Assembly: GCF_964656455.1 (NCBI RefSeq)
Contig: NC_135719.1
Location: forward strand, 80,447,562 to 80,511,561
DNA length: 64,000 nt
DNA from: Halichoerus grypus
Taxonomy: Eukaryota > Chordata > Mammalia > Carnivora > Phocidae
Direction of reading: 5' to 3'
Below, piece by piece: positions 34,030 through 45,799 of the stretch (within the stretch, counting starts at the first letter, position 1; the number at the start of each line of letters is the position of its first letter). The notes under the pieces were generated by a model, which was not told where the DNA came from, searched no databases, and saw only the letters and a list, made by a program, of their open reading frames with translations. A program made the translations under genes and the position numbers.

Positions 34030-35350
34030 GAGGCTCCTGCAACTGTTAGGTGGGGAACTTGCCAAATTAGGCACGACCTCGAAAAGAAGCTTTAAGGAAA
34101 AGCAACTATTAGTCAAGACCCTTGTGCCCGTGTTGACAATTACTGGTGTGGTTCACGGAGTCATATCACTGCATTCACCACCTTCTCTGTGCTTTTCTAT
34201 GGGAGTCAACATAGTTAATATTTTTAGAGGTCACTCAGATGATACCAACTCCACGACCACCCCATTACGCCCCGTGGGAGAAAGAAAACCTTTTCAGAAA
34301 GAAAGCACCAACAACTGGTATGTGCACCAGCCATCATGGACTCTGCCTGACAGCGTCATGGATGGAAAATCCAGTTTATTTTTGGTCTGATCTTCCCACC
34401 TAGAACAGACACAATTATAGGTAGAGTTCTGCTTGCAACTTTTTCCTTGCTGGACCTATTAGCAAAGAACAAAGAGTGGGAACCAGAAAGCATCATGATT
34501 TGATTCAAACAAAAGCTTTTCTTTGGCACTTGCTGTATTCTTATTTACTCCCTTCATCTTTGGGTTGTTGCTTATGCTAGGTGCTTCATGAAAGTAGTGG
34601 TCGGGCTTTCTCAAGATGTTACACATTACTGTGAACAGTTAGTACTTGAAGCAGTCTCCCCAACGAAAGGGACTAGCTAAACTAAGTAATGTAAAGCTAA
34701 CATAAACTTAGCTTAGTTCTGTTACAGTATATTTTTTTCGGTGAAATATTCTGTACTCACATATACTGTATTTACAGAGTTTGCAATGGAAACTACTGTT
34801 TTTTGAGAGTAAATACAATAGGCCCTGTACTTTGCAAATATTACCTCATTAAATTTTCAAAACAACTCTGATGGATCATTGTTCTTATTCTCAGTTAACG
34901 GATTAGGAAATGCAAATTCAGAAAAGATCAAAGTTGCCTCCGCCTTTCCGAAAAACAACTGATAGAATTCAAAATCAAGTCTATCTGACTCCAAAGGCTA
35001 TGCTTTCTCCATTACATGCCCCGTGTTAAATATCACAGGAGAAAAAAAATTACCCACAGGACAACCACAGTTATATACCAAAACAGTACATGAAACACTG
35101 GAATAAGATGTGTTTGCCGTGTGAATAAAATAACATGTTCACATCGACCCCAAGACGTTTGCAACAGTATTAGTGCTTTTTGAGGACTGGGCTTAACACT
35201 TTTTATTTTCTGTTTTATAATATTCTTTATTTTTCAAACTACTTAGCAGGAGCTCAATACTGAGCATTATTTCACAAATAGAAAAAAATACAATCCCCTT
35301 TATTTTATTTTATTTATTTAATTTTTTGTACACAGTAAATATATACAGTA
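34030..35350. other. Intergenic stretch, nothing recognised
   Basis: The open frame directly after the TRAV36 RSS (34019-34390) has no recognisable domain and is taken as chance. No repeat family was named. Confidence 0.45.
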
Positions 35351-35354
35351 TTTG

Positions 35355-35531
35355 GTTTGGTTTGGATTTTTTAGAGAGAGCACGCACGAGGTGGAGGGAG
35401 AGAAAGAATCTCAAGCAGGCTCCATGCTCAGCGTGGAGCCCAGCTTGGGGCTCAGTCTTATGCCCCAGATCATGACTTGGGCCAAAATCAAGAGTAGGAG
35501 GCTTTAACTGACTGAGCCACTCAGGTGCCCC
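35355..35531 (-). mobile_element. Can-SINE (reverse), diverged
   Basis: Reverse SINEC body with 'ACTGAGCCACTCAGGTGCCC' at the right. Flanked by 'TATACAGT' on both sides. Confidence 0.88.
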
Positions 35532-35829
35532 TATACAGTTTTTATTTGTCCATGATACCTTAAAAAATCTTAAAAAATGGGGATGAAAAGGAAATAGGAG
35601 GAGGAATTAACCAAAAAGCCACTTTATGCAAAAAATTCAAAAACAAATAGATAACAATAAAAATGTTCTTCAAGCAAACTTTGCTTCAAAGACAAAATCA
35701 GGTAAAATTTTAAAATTTCTTAAATATAGTGTTAACATAAAAATAATAAGGGACATGCTAAGTAATTCAGAAAAATCATGTACCAGAGGAATATTTGTAG
35801 CATAAGACATTTATATCAACATAATTACC

Positions 35830-36041
35830 AAGATGCCTGTGTGGCTCAGTGGGTTAAGCCTCGAGTCTTGGTTTCTGCTCAGGTCATGATCTCAGGGTCC
35901 TGGGATCAAGCCCCGCACATTGGTCAAGCTCCATGCTTGGCATGGAATCTGCTTGTCCCTCTCCCTCTGCTCCTCCTCCAGCTTGAGCTCTCTCTCTCTC
36001 TCTGCCCCTTCTCGAATAAATAAATAAAATCTTTAAAAAAT
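35830..36041 (+). mobile_element. Can-SINE (forward), diverged
   Basis: Head 'GATGCCTGTGTGGCTCAGTG' and tail AATAAATAAATAAAATCTTT. Confidence 0.9.
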
Positions 36042-36511
36042 ACATATGTATAATTATCAAATGACTATAATGCTAGTGAAGGAAAAATACAACAAATCAA
36101 AATTAAGCAGGATTGGATTAATAAATAAAAGTAAAAATGAATGATATGAAGTGCAAAGTAAAATATCAAATCTAAACAGCTTTTAACTGTCTTTTCTGCA
36201 TCTATGTACATTTTCATATAATTCATCTTCTTAGCTCTATTACTATTACGTAATATATTATGATTTCTAAAATTTAATTCTCTTGAATTCCTGGAATAAA
36301 ATTCAAGTGATTATAACATATTATTTCTCAATATTCTCTTACAATTATTTTTGCTAATATTTTGGTGTTTTGCATTGATTATTTTAGTAAGATTGTTCAT
36401 TGATTTTCTTTTTTTGTTGTAGGTTTTTCAGATTTTGGATCAATATTATATTTGTTAAATAAATTAATTTATAATTTTTTGTTTTATTTTGCCCTTGAAT
36501 AATCTTTTCTT

Positions 36512-37035
36512 TTTCTTTTTCAAATTTCTATTTAAGTTCTAACTAGTTAACATAGAGTGTAATGTTGGTTTCAGGAGCAGAATTTAGTGATTCAACACTT
36601 ACATACAACACCTAGTGCTCATCACAACAGGTGCCCTCCTTAATACCCATCACCCATCTAGCCCATCCCCCACCTACCTCCCTCCATCAGCTTGTTCTCT
36701 ATTGTTAAGAGTCTCCTATGGTTTGTTTCCCTCTCTCTTTTTTTTCCCCTCCCCTATGTTCATTCGTTTTCTCATTCTTTTTGATGGCTGAGTAATATTC
36801 CATTGCAAATATATATCACATCTTCTTTATCAATTCATCAGTCAATGGACATTTGGGCTCTTTCCATTGTTTGGCTATTGTTGATAATGCTGTTATAAAC
36901 ACTGTGGTGTATGTGCCCCTTCAAATCTGTATTTTTGTGTCTTGGGTAAATACCTAGTAGTGCAATTGCTGGATCATAGGGTAGTTCTATTTTTAACTAT
37001 GTGAGGAAACTCCATACTGTTTTCCAGAGCAATAC
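36512..37035 (-). mobile_element. L1 3' end, reverse
   Basis: Reverse L1 ('GGTGCCCTCCTTAATACCCA', 'ATGGCTGAGTAATATTCCAT', 'CAATTGCTGGATCATAGGGT') covering the 3' UTR and the ORF2 C-terminus, with decayed frame. Confidence 0.88.
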
Positions 37036-37044
37036 ACTCTATTT

Positions 37045-38875
37045 TAGAATGCCAAAATCCAAGCAAGGTGAAACTGCATTTTGTGGTTATTATTTGACAC
37101 TCGCATTAACTGGATTACAATGATTAATTATATGTGACCAAATGACACAGCACTAAAACAAGATTTTTTTATTGCTAGCCCTTCAAATCACTGTGGACTA
37201 ATGCTCCCTTAAGTTGGAAAGGTGCAAAAATTACAAAAAGACCTACCTTTCCTGATAATTGATTTTAATAACTATTCCTATATGTAGAGTGCTTAATGCC
37301 CTATCACCATAGGCAAATGAAGACAGCAAAGGCAGCTGGGGCTCATGAGTTTGTTAGGAAATGCATTGCAGTTGAGTGCAGTTTAAAGTTCACTGTCCAG
37401 GAAATGAGGAGATAATGCAGGGAAAGGGCAGGTAATTATTCAAGGAGGAGAGGAAGAAATCGGATACAAATTCCTGCAATGTACCTGCCAATTTTTCAGC
37501 CTGCACATGCCTCTGCCTGTTTTCTTTGCTTCCCTCCTTTTCTGTCTACACCAAAAGCCAGAAACCAGGAAGTAGAGATGGGGGGAGAATCCAGCTTTTT
37601 TTTATGTAAGGTTACAAGATAGAAGTGGGAAATCCTGTGTAAGTCTCCCCAGTATTTCTAAGCCAAATATTGGAAAGTGAAAACAACAGGAAGAAGAATG
37701 TATTTGGTTTTTTTGTTTTTTTCATTTGAAGACCCAAGAAGAAAAGATTTAGAAGACCAAATAACTAATCACTGCATAGATGGCCATCCTTAATACACTA
37801 GGTATGTTCCTTAAAAGTGGTGTATAAACTGTATTTATTATCTTATCACCCCCCCTTCATCCTCAAGATTTGTATGGGGACAGAATTGAAAAATAAAAAA
37901 TCACAATATCAACCCTAATTATTCACTGCAAAAATCATCCTACCCTTAGCAGTTAATAGTGTGCATGCCCTCAAGCTCTTCCGTACATGGTACTTGTTAG
38001 AGATTCAGTCTCCAGTGTATTTAAGACAGATATAAGGGCATCCCTTAAGGCTTGTTATAAATTATGACAAAATTTTAACATTTATGAGATTCATATAGCA
38101 TGTAAAGGAAGTCTATTAAATTATTTTATCCAATTCTCAATCTGTTTAAAATAGTTCATAATGTTAGATGTTTGTTTCATACATGGTAGGGAGGGGTCTT
38201 AGGAGACTTCCCACATATGGCTGAATGCATGACACACTGGGAGGTGGGCCAAGTTCATCATCATTCTTGGCTACACCTCACAAGGGTGAAAGTGGGTCCT
38301 TTTCTCCCTTAGTGATGGCTGTGTAAATGGCCAGGAGTTTTGACCCATGAATCCCACCCCATTTTTTCTAAGGAGAAAATCTGCTAAGAGAACAACCACC
38401 ACAACAACAAAAAACATGAAATTTGAGATATTGTCTCCCAATTTTTACAACAAAGTAAATATTCAGCCATAGGGATTGAGCCGTCAATTTGTTAATGTTC
38501 TAAGAAAAGAAAACCTCTAAAATACAAAGATTATAAAGTGAAATAGGAAGTATTTATAGGGTAATACTAAGTTAAAGAAACAGACAATTCCATCACCCCA
38601 TTCTTCAAGCATTCTTATTGTTGCCCCACTAAATCCTTTTGTTTTCTTTAAGCTTCTGTCTCAATAATTATGTTTCTTATTCAACAGGGTTTTTAAGGCT
38701 CTCCTCACCACCTTCCTCTTTTTGTCCTTGCCTGGCACACTTGGATCCAGAAGAGCCTATATCTCTTCACAATATCACCTGAAAGTACTCAAGAGATATA
38801 CTCAAAAAATAAGTGAAAGTGCGTATTTGTATAAGCTTCTAAGGCCTTGAGCTTATACCACAAAACCCATGTGTC
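37045..38875. other. Intergenic stretch, nothing recognised
   Basis: No V exon, RSS or named repeat was seen on either strand. Confidence 0.45.
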
Positions 38876-38878
38876 TAG

Positions 38879-39053
38879 GAGCGCCTGGGTGGCTCAGTCA
38901 GTTGGACGTCTGCCTTCGGCTCAGGTCATGATCCCAGGGTCCTGGGATAGAGCCCCGCATCGGGCTCCCTGCTCAGCAGGGAGTCTGCTTCTCCCTCTGC
39001 CCCTCTCCCATGCTCATGCGTGCTCTCTCTCGCTCTCTCTCAAAAACAAAAAA
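38879..39053 (+). mobile_element. Can-SINE (forward)
   Basis: Head 'GAGCGCCTGGGTGGCTCAGT', ending in CTCTCAAAAACAAAAA. Flanks 'CATGTGTCT' and 'CACGTGTCT' suggest the target duplication. Confidence 0.93.
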
Positions 39054-39059
39054 ACCACG

Positions 39060-40270
39060 TGTCTGGCATCTTGATGGAATGGCATCCCTTATGACCAAAA
39101 CTTTCTTTGGAGGATGTGAGCACTTTTCCCTGCACTGGTTCAGAGCTGCACAAGGAGGACACTTACAAATCCCAATACCGCCTAATTCAGGCGGATGAGG
39201 AGCCAATTCCAGAGATGCCGGAAGGGGATCTGGGCCAAGACTCCCAAGTGACGACACTGAAAGGAAAGCCTCCGGACACCCATTCCCAGCCATCCTGCAC
39301 ATAGTAGGTGTTCACTGAGTATACTTAGTATCAGTTTGTCTTATTACAGTAACTACATTGTTAGCTAATGGGCTCTTTCCACAAATGCTATTCCAGGCAT
39401 TGACATCACTTAAAACACAAGTCTCCATGAGCAACAGATCCTCCCACTTCAGCCCAGTCAGACCAAAAGTGTCCGGCTCTCCCTTCCGGACTCAAGGAAG
39501 CTAATGTACTATTCCAAACTATGACCTCCTCTGGTTTTTTCTGTTTCCACTTTGATGGGTCTGTTTATACTTTCAAAAGAAAACACGGGTGGTTGACTTT
39601 TTTGTTTGCTTGCTTGTTTGTCTGTTTTTACAAGAAGACCCCTAAGATACAAAGAAGCCATTAGTCCTCCTGCAGTTGGTCCAATCTGGCTCAGGGATAT
39701 GGCGAATTTACAAGTCAGACGCCAGAGACTTAGCTGTTCTGGAGGGAGTCGGTGCAGCTGGAAGGGGAACAGTTTCTATCTCACTCTTTCCTGTTCCATG
39801 CTGTTAACAAGAACCAAACAGAATTTACCTCTCGAAAGAGGAAACTCTCACCAAAATAACACTTTAATTCTAATTTCAAGAGTAAAATGTATTTATTGCA
39901 AAAGAAAAACAACAAATTAAGGGAACGTTTATAACTTCAACCTACAGAAATTACCACTGTTAACTGCTTAGCGTTTATACTTTCCACTTCACCTGTGTTA
40001 GTGTATATAAAAAAAAAATATGTCTAGAGAGATGTGGGGAATTCACATTATTTCAAAGAACAGGTGTTTCTCAAAGTCGCTGCAAGAAGGTACTTCTGTT
40101 TCTTCAAAATAATCTCTTTATATAGTTAAATATAACCTCCCATTTCTGACCTGTGAGTCCCGGTAAGAACCCTCCAGAAATCCCTTCCCAGTGAGTTGAT
40201 GACAAGACACTATCAGTGGATAGTGTGCATTCCCTGGATAATGTACATTCACTAATGAGCCATCCAAGAG
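39060..40270. other. Intergenic stretch, nothing recognised
   Basis: Contains three forward open frames of about 60-100 codons without recognisable domains. No RSS or repeat call. Confidence 0.45.
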
Positions 40271-40275
40271 AAGCA

Positions 40276-40724
40276 ATGGATATCAAGTTTACTTTCACAT
40301 CATTGCTAGCACTGGCCCCTCCCAGGTAACTAAGCCCCGTCCTGCACCCTGGGCTGCACTCCTGGATAAGCCAGCTGGAATGGCACTTGGCTGATGTGTG
40401 TTTTATGTTTCAGGGCCCGGGACAGCAGGCTGGATCAGACCCCAAGAGGCAGAAGTGACTGGAACAGAGGGGAAGACTGTGGACCTCTTTTGTAAATATG
40501 GTACCTCGTCTCCACACCTTGTTGATCTCTACTGGTTTTGACAGTATCCAAACCAGGCACCGGAATATATTCACTACAGAGGGTGGGGATGCTCTGGAAA
40601 AGGAGATGCCAGTTTTGCCATAGGAAGGTTTTATTCAAAGCATACGGCAAGTGCAACACATTTGTACATCAGAAATCTGGTACCTACAGACACTGGCCTG
40701 CATCACTGTGCTCTGAGAGAGATG
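40276..40724 (+). pseudogene. TCR V pseudogene with a single stop, probably TRAV37 by position
   Basis: The V exon is 40414-40724, after 'TTTCAG'. It is one continuous frame apart from TGA at 40539-40541, where arginine is expected in WF-R-QYPNQAPEYI. The first cysteine (LFCKY), the tryptophan (LYWF) and the second cysteine (HHCALR) are present, and framework 3 reads GRFYSKHTASATHLYIRNL. A leader candidate at 40276-40325 (MDIKFTFTSLLALAP, donor GTAACT) is 50 nt, so it would join out of frame; the leader call is tentative. The heptamer CACAAGG (40725-40731) is imperfect and no good nonamer follows. The domain is unlike the TRAV26/34/35 genes and somewhat TRDV-like. Its place between TRAV36 and TRAV38 suggests TRAV37, but I could not confirm this by sequence. 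Confidence 0.82.
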
Positions 40725-41269
40725 CACAAGGAGAACGTCACGTACAAGAACACCCCTGCTTGGGAGGAGGGAGGTCAGGGCACAGCTAGGCACACCGACG
40801 GTTTTTCTAAGGTAGTAATTAGGAGATACTGGATCCGGAAAGGTCAGTTCTAATGATCTAATGGCTATTTAATTGTAGGCAAAGAGCTTAAGCCTTTGGA
40901 ACTTCTGTTTCCTGAAATCAGAGATAATTATTTTATAAGCTGTTAAAAGACATGGCTTCAACACGTGGGTTAAGTGCCTGGCATGTCCTGGATGCTCAAC
41001 AAATGGTGGATACCGTTTTGCTCTTTCTCAATAACTAACTTTGGCCTCAAAGACCTTTCTATCAACATCTGAGGATCTCTTTTATACCATACTGGCAAAA
41101 TAATATTAATAACAATAATAATCCTAAAGCACACATCCAGGACCCATCCCATCCCTGGTCACCGTGGTAGGCGTTGCAGGGCATGCTCAGCAAATGCAAC
41201 CATTAGAGGATAAAAGGACCCTGAGGCATTCATTCCCGAGCTCACAGCCACGAGCAGACCTGCCCGCCT

Positions 41270-41821
41270 GTGCCGCCCAGCCTGCCGTGGGCACTTATGG
41301 CTCCATCCTCCCTCTTCGGCAGGGACTGAGCCACCCTAAGGGCTGGAGGTGGGAGGATGGTCCCCTGGCAACACATACCGATGCTTTGGGGCCAGGGAGA
41401 GAGGGGAGTGACCGAAGCCAGGCTGTGCTCTCTCCTGCTGTCCTGGTGATCTTCTTCAGATGAGGGTGTTCTAAATGGTCTGTTCAGGACCATCTCACTG
41501 TGTCTCACAGATCTTGGTCGTTGTCACTTCCTCTGCAGGATGCAGAGAGTCATTCAGTCTCAACCCGAGATATTCACACAAGAAGGGGAGTTTGTGGCTC
41601 TGACCTGCAAATACTTTGCAAGTGATCCCACTTACGTTCTTTCTTGGTTTGGCCGCCACCCCGGTGGGGAGATATTTCAAGTGATTTTTTTCAAAGTTCA
41701 GGCTCCTCCAGAAATGGACAGTTTTCTGGGAGCTGGTAGAAAGCAGCCAAGACCATCATTCTCACCATCTCGGCTGTGAGGCCAGGAGACTCGGGGAGTA
41801 TTTCTGTGCACTTAGGATGCC
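41270..41821 (+). pseudogene. TRAV38/TRDV1-clan V pseudogene
   Basis: A leader relic at about 41270-41318 aligns with the leader of the intact TRAV38 at 59.1 kb (shared GTGCCGC..CAGCCTG..GTGGGCA) but has GTG in place of ATG and GC in place of the GT donor. The V exon starts after 'CTCTGCAG' at 41539. It reads QRVIQSQPEIFTQEGE, LTCKYFASDPTYVLSW and RHPGGEIFQVI, with first cysteine and tryptophan kept. The frame is then lost; in other frames AAKTIILTISAVRPGDSG and YFCAL are visible. The RSS is better preserved than the gene: heptamer CACGGCA (41822-41828), 23 bases, nonamer GCCAAAACC (41852-41860). By position it could be the counterpart of human TRAV38-1, with TRAV14 or TRDV1 relatives as alternatives. 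Confidence 0.83.
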
Positions 41822-42499
41822 CACGGCAGGAAGAACAGTAAAAACTGGAAGGCCAAAACCTCAGAGCTTGTACCCCAGACTCACCTGCTGCCAGGACCCA
41901 GAGACCCACAGACCCTAAACTGAAAAGAAGATCAAAAACTGTGGGCAGCTTAACTGTAGCGTGGGAAGGAAATGGGTGGCTGTGTTGCAGGAAAAACCAC
42001 CTGTTACTGCATTCAGTCCACAATGGCTTCATTCTGCAGTCCTAAAATGGACTCATCTTCAAACCCTAGCTGATTGAAAAAACAGGCAGTATTTTCTTTA
42101 AATTTTAATCATTTTCTTTTTTCTTTAAACTTTTGATATATTTCAAATTATAAAAGCAATCCTGCTTACTGTAATAAATGAAACAATATGAATATGATAA
42201 AGAAAAAGTTAACCCTCACTCACCCATTCTCTCTCATTCCTAGGAGGTAAATAATTTCAACAACCTGCTGAGTGTCCTCCCCACCATTCTCCCTGTTCAT
42301 ATAAATATAGACAAACATATATATAGGGTTGGTTGTTTGGTTTGTATGCTTATTGTTTTGTTGGTTTGTTTTTATTGATAGATGTGTATGTGGGTATTAT
42401 ATATATAATATATATATAAATATATAATATCATCGTTTTCACATAGTATAATCATAGGCATCCCTACAGATCAGTAGATATTATTCTAACTCATTCATT

Positions 42500-43085
42500 T
42501 TTTAAAAATTTATTTTTATTTTTTTTATTGAAGTGTATTTAATGTGCAGTGTTATATTAGTTTCAGGTGTACAATACAATGGTTCAACAATTTCATGCAT
42601 TACTCAGTGCTCATCATTTTAACTAATGTCTAACAGTCCATAGCATGGATGTACCATAGTCTACTCAAGCATTTCTTTATTGATAGATACTCAGTTTTGT
42701 CTGTTTAGGACTACTGCTGTGATAAAGAACTGTATCTATATTTGCAGTTTGTATCTTTGGAATAGAATTCTAAAAATTTGATTACTGGATCAAAGGATAT
42801 CATTATCTTTGTTTTTAACAGGCTTTTTAGATTACTTTCAAGTAAAGTTGTAGCATGTCACACTCTAACCAGCAATTTGTGTGCATTTTCCCTTTATTCT
42901 TGCAAGTTTTAGACAATATGGAGTGTTTCAATTTTACAAATATGATAGGCTAAAAATGAACTCGTTGCTCTAATTTGCATTTCTCTGATTTCCAGTGAGA
43001 TCAAAGTTTATGGCCAATTGAGTTTTCTCTCCTGTAAATAGCCTTTTGTGTCTTTGTCCATTCTTCTTTTAGGTTATTTAATTCT
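42500..43085 (-). mobile_element. Old L1 3' portion, reverse
   Basis: Reverse L1-like text ('TTTCAGGTGTACAATACAAT', 'TTACTGGATCAAAGGATATC', 'AATTTGCATTTCTCTGATTT'). TA-rich microsatellite just upstream at about 42398-42428. Confidence 0.7.
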
Positions 43086-43229
43086 CATTAATAAGATATA
43101 ACTAGAGATGTCAAAATTTTCTGTCATTTCCTCAGTCTATTTGTTTTCTGACTTTGTCTATAGTACATGGCATGGTACATTTTGCCTTTGAATATATTCC
43201 AAATTTCATATAGTCAGATATGTCTGTTT

Positions 43230-43690
43230 TTTCTGTAGCTTCTGATTTCCACCTGTTGGAGGAAGCCATCGAGCAATATGACCACTGGTTGACCTTCAAG
43301 CTGGACCCCAGCAATCGGACACTCCTCACCCCCTTCCTTATCTTTGAAGTGTACATCCTACGCACCATTCCCACACTAGCAGCCACTTCAAGGATGCAGC
43401 CTTGAGAGAGCACTGTGTTGTTGAGACCATCTGGACTGGAATACATGACAGAACCCAGCTAAGGCCTCTATATAAACTTAAGATTCAGGGCGGCAGGGGC
43501 AGAGATCTACTCGTCCTGAGGCCACCCAAGACAGACCTCATATCTAAGTCTCTTTGCTTATTAAACCTGCCACCTACCAATCTGGAGTATTCTGCCTCTT
43601 CCTTCTGTCTTTCCTCACCCCTGTGTATCAGGCCGAGTTTCAGATTTCACTTAGGAAACTCCCGAGGTTTCAAACCAACATCACCTGACT
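43230..43690 (+). repeat. Candidate LTR / endogenous-retrovirus fragment
   Basis: The stretch has an LTR-like layout: 'TATATAAACTTAAGATTCAG', then 'CTTTGCTTATTAAACCTGCC' with an ATTAAA-type poly(A) signal. No gag, pol or env frame was found and no target-site duplication was recognised. Confidence 0.4.
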
Positions 43691-43699
43691 TAGAATATC

Positions 43700-45480
43700 T
43701 CCCATAATCCATATATATACAAATACTCTTAGATATTTAGCCAATAGTCTTATTTTGATTTTTACCATAAAATCTTTTGGCTATCTGGAAATTATCTTTA
43801 TTTATACAGTCTATTTTCCACAACTGCAATGTCCTTGTCATATTTTACTTTCCTATATGTATGTATGTGTAATCAAATGGTATATGTCCTCATTAAGACA
43901 CTTACTTGCTTCCAAACATTACAGAAGAGTGTAAGAATCACAGCAGAATTGGGTGCTGGTGAGGATAATTGCTAAATTCCACAGCAACAACACGAAAGAA
44001 GAAATTCTTGGCCATTCCACTGGGGTGAGAGGCAAAACTCATTTGATGTTAGCAAAAGAGATATTAGAGGGGAGACTGGGAACGTCAAGAGGTGACCCTT
44101 CTGGAAAATGCACATCTTGTGCAGAAAGGAGGAAGATGTTTAACTTGTCCCACCTGACTCCTCCCTAAGTTTAGGTCTGCCTACAGTCATGTGTCTAGAT
44201 AGTAATGAGCTTCTTAACTGGCTGAACATGTCAGGTTCTTGTGGCACAAAGAGAAAATACAAGAGAAAGATAGCCAGAGCTAAAAGAAGGTGCAGTAGCC
44301 TCCATCCCACTGTTTATTGACACCATTTTCCACGAATTTCCTGTGAGTGTAATGAATCTGTCTAGATTCTGAACCAACTTGTCTGAACCTACACCTGCCT
44401 CCAAAGAGCTGCCACCTGGGAGGGGTTCCTAGCAGCAAGAGGCTGTGGAGTGGTCCAAGTGTGGGCTCGGTGAGGAGGAAGACCCAAGGCTTCCAGGAAA
44501 CTGTAGGTGGAAGGCTCTGCAGCCCCTGAAGAAACCACCAACACACCATCATGAGAAAGCAAGCATTTGAATATCTGCTGCTGAGATGTAATCTCTAGCC
44601 AGGCAGAGATAACCAACAAGAAGAGGCAGGAACCTCTCCTTCCCAACCTGGGGCTGTTCGCATAGAAGAAGAGCAGTCTGAACAACCAGGGAAATAAGGC
44701 TGCTCAGCCCAGGAGAGAATGAGAGTCCCTTATTCTCTGTCCAGCCTCTGAGGGGTGACAAGGGATCAAGTGTGGAAGGACAGCACAGTCCACCTGTCAT
44801 TGGAGCTACTGGAGCCTTCCACTGGAGGAGGAGGGCACAGCTTTGAGTCTACATGGTAATTAAGGTTTAAGATGAACCTTAAAACCTTAAGATGGATACA
44901 TGAATAGTTGGAGCAAAGCTGGTGTAATAAGTGAGAGAAAAAGGAAGGATAACCGGTTTCCTCGTGGAAAAGAGAAGATTGATAAAGCAAACTATTAGCA
45001 AATATCAAGAGAAATTAAAGCCAATTCCTGTTTTTATCCTATGACTTGAAATACTCTCATCAAACCAGTTACATTTGGATCTCTTCTGGACTTTACCATG
45101 TTCTGCTTACTGGCTTAATCCAGTGCCTAGATCATATTGTTTTGTTTAGAGTAAGCTTTATTTTTGTAATAAACAAGAAAATCCAATTTTAATATTCTTT
45201 TTCAAAATGTAGTTCACAATTCCAGGATATTTGTTCTATCTTATTCATTTTGCCTGGTTCAAACAATGGGATTCTGATTGGAATCACGTGGGAAATTTTG
45301 ACATTTTAGGACATTATGTTTTCTTATGCAGAAATGTTTTCTGCCCGTTCATTTATTTAGATCTTATTTTAGCCCTTTAAAAGTAAGTTTTGCTCGTTTG
45401 TTTCCAGAAAAGTTGGGAAAATGAAATGAATCACCGAATAAGTGGAGAGCGAATGTCTCATCTTCTGTGTTTGTTTCTCT
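43700..45480. other. Intergenic stretch, nothing recognised
   Basis: Several overlapping minus-strand open frames (44280-45008) have no recognisable domain. No V exon on either strand. Confidence 0.45.
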
Positions 45481-45490
45481 CTCTGAGCAG

Positions 45491-45784
45491 AGCAGATGGC
45501 CAAAAGAAAGTGGAGCAGCATCCCCAGCCCACAAGTACCTAGGAGGGAGAGGATCCTATTTTTAATGGCTGTGACAGAAGACTGTTGGTTTTTCTGTTCC
45601 AGACACAATGCTGGGAAAGACCTTGTCCTTAGAGCTTTCCTTATTCCAGAGCTCAAGCAGAAAACAAGAGTAAGAGCCCCAACCGGTAAGAAGAACATGG
45701 CTCTCTGCGGGACACAGAGAGCAGGTACCAAGTTCTGCCCTATGATCATGAGGACCCCGGCACCTTCAGTCTGTACGTGACCCC
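45491..45784 (+). pseudogene. Eroded TRAV V-exon relic
   Basis: An acceptor-like 'TCTCTGAGCAG' precedes text reading KKVEQHPQPTST and EGEDPIFN, a TRAV framework 1, with a stop between the two pieces. In another frame NAGKDLVLRAF resembles framework 2 (usual pattern PGKGLVLL). The end reads DPGTFSLYVT, where a V gene would have a DSGTYLCV pattern, followed by CACAAGT as a possible decayed heptamer. Both conserved cysteines are lost or ambiguous and at least two frame changes are needed. The subgroup cannot be assigned. Confidence 0.5.
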
Positions 45785-45799
45785 ACAAGTAGGCCACTG

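Noticed and set aside
39107..39304. Open frame with a cysteine in an FPCTG context, considered as a V relic
   Set aside because: No acceptor motif, tryptophan, second cysteine or RSS in register.
44280..45008. Four overlapping - strand frames considered as an inverted gene
   Set aside because: No shared frame, no splice pattern, and no domain recognised.
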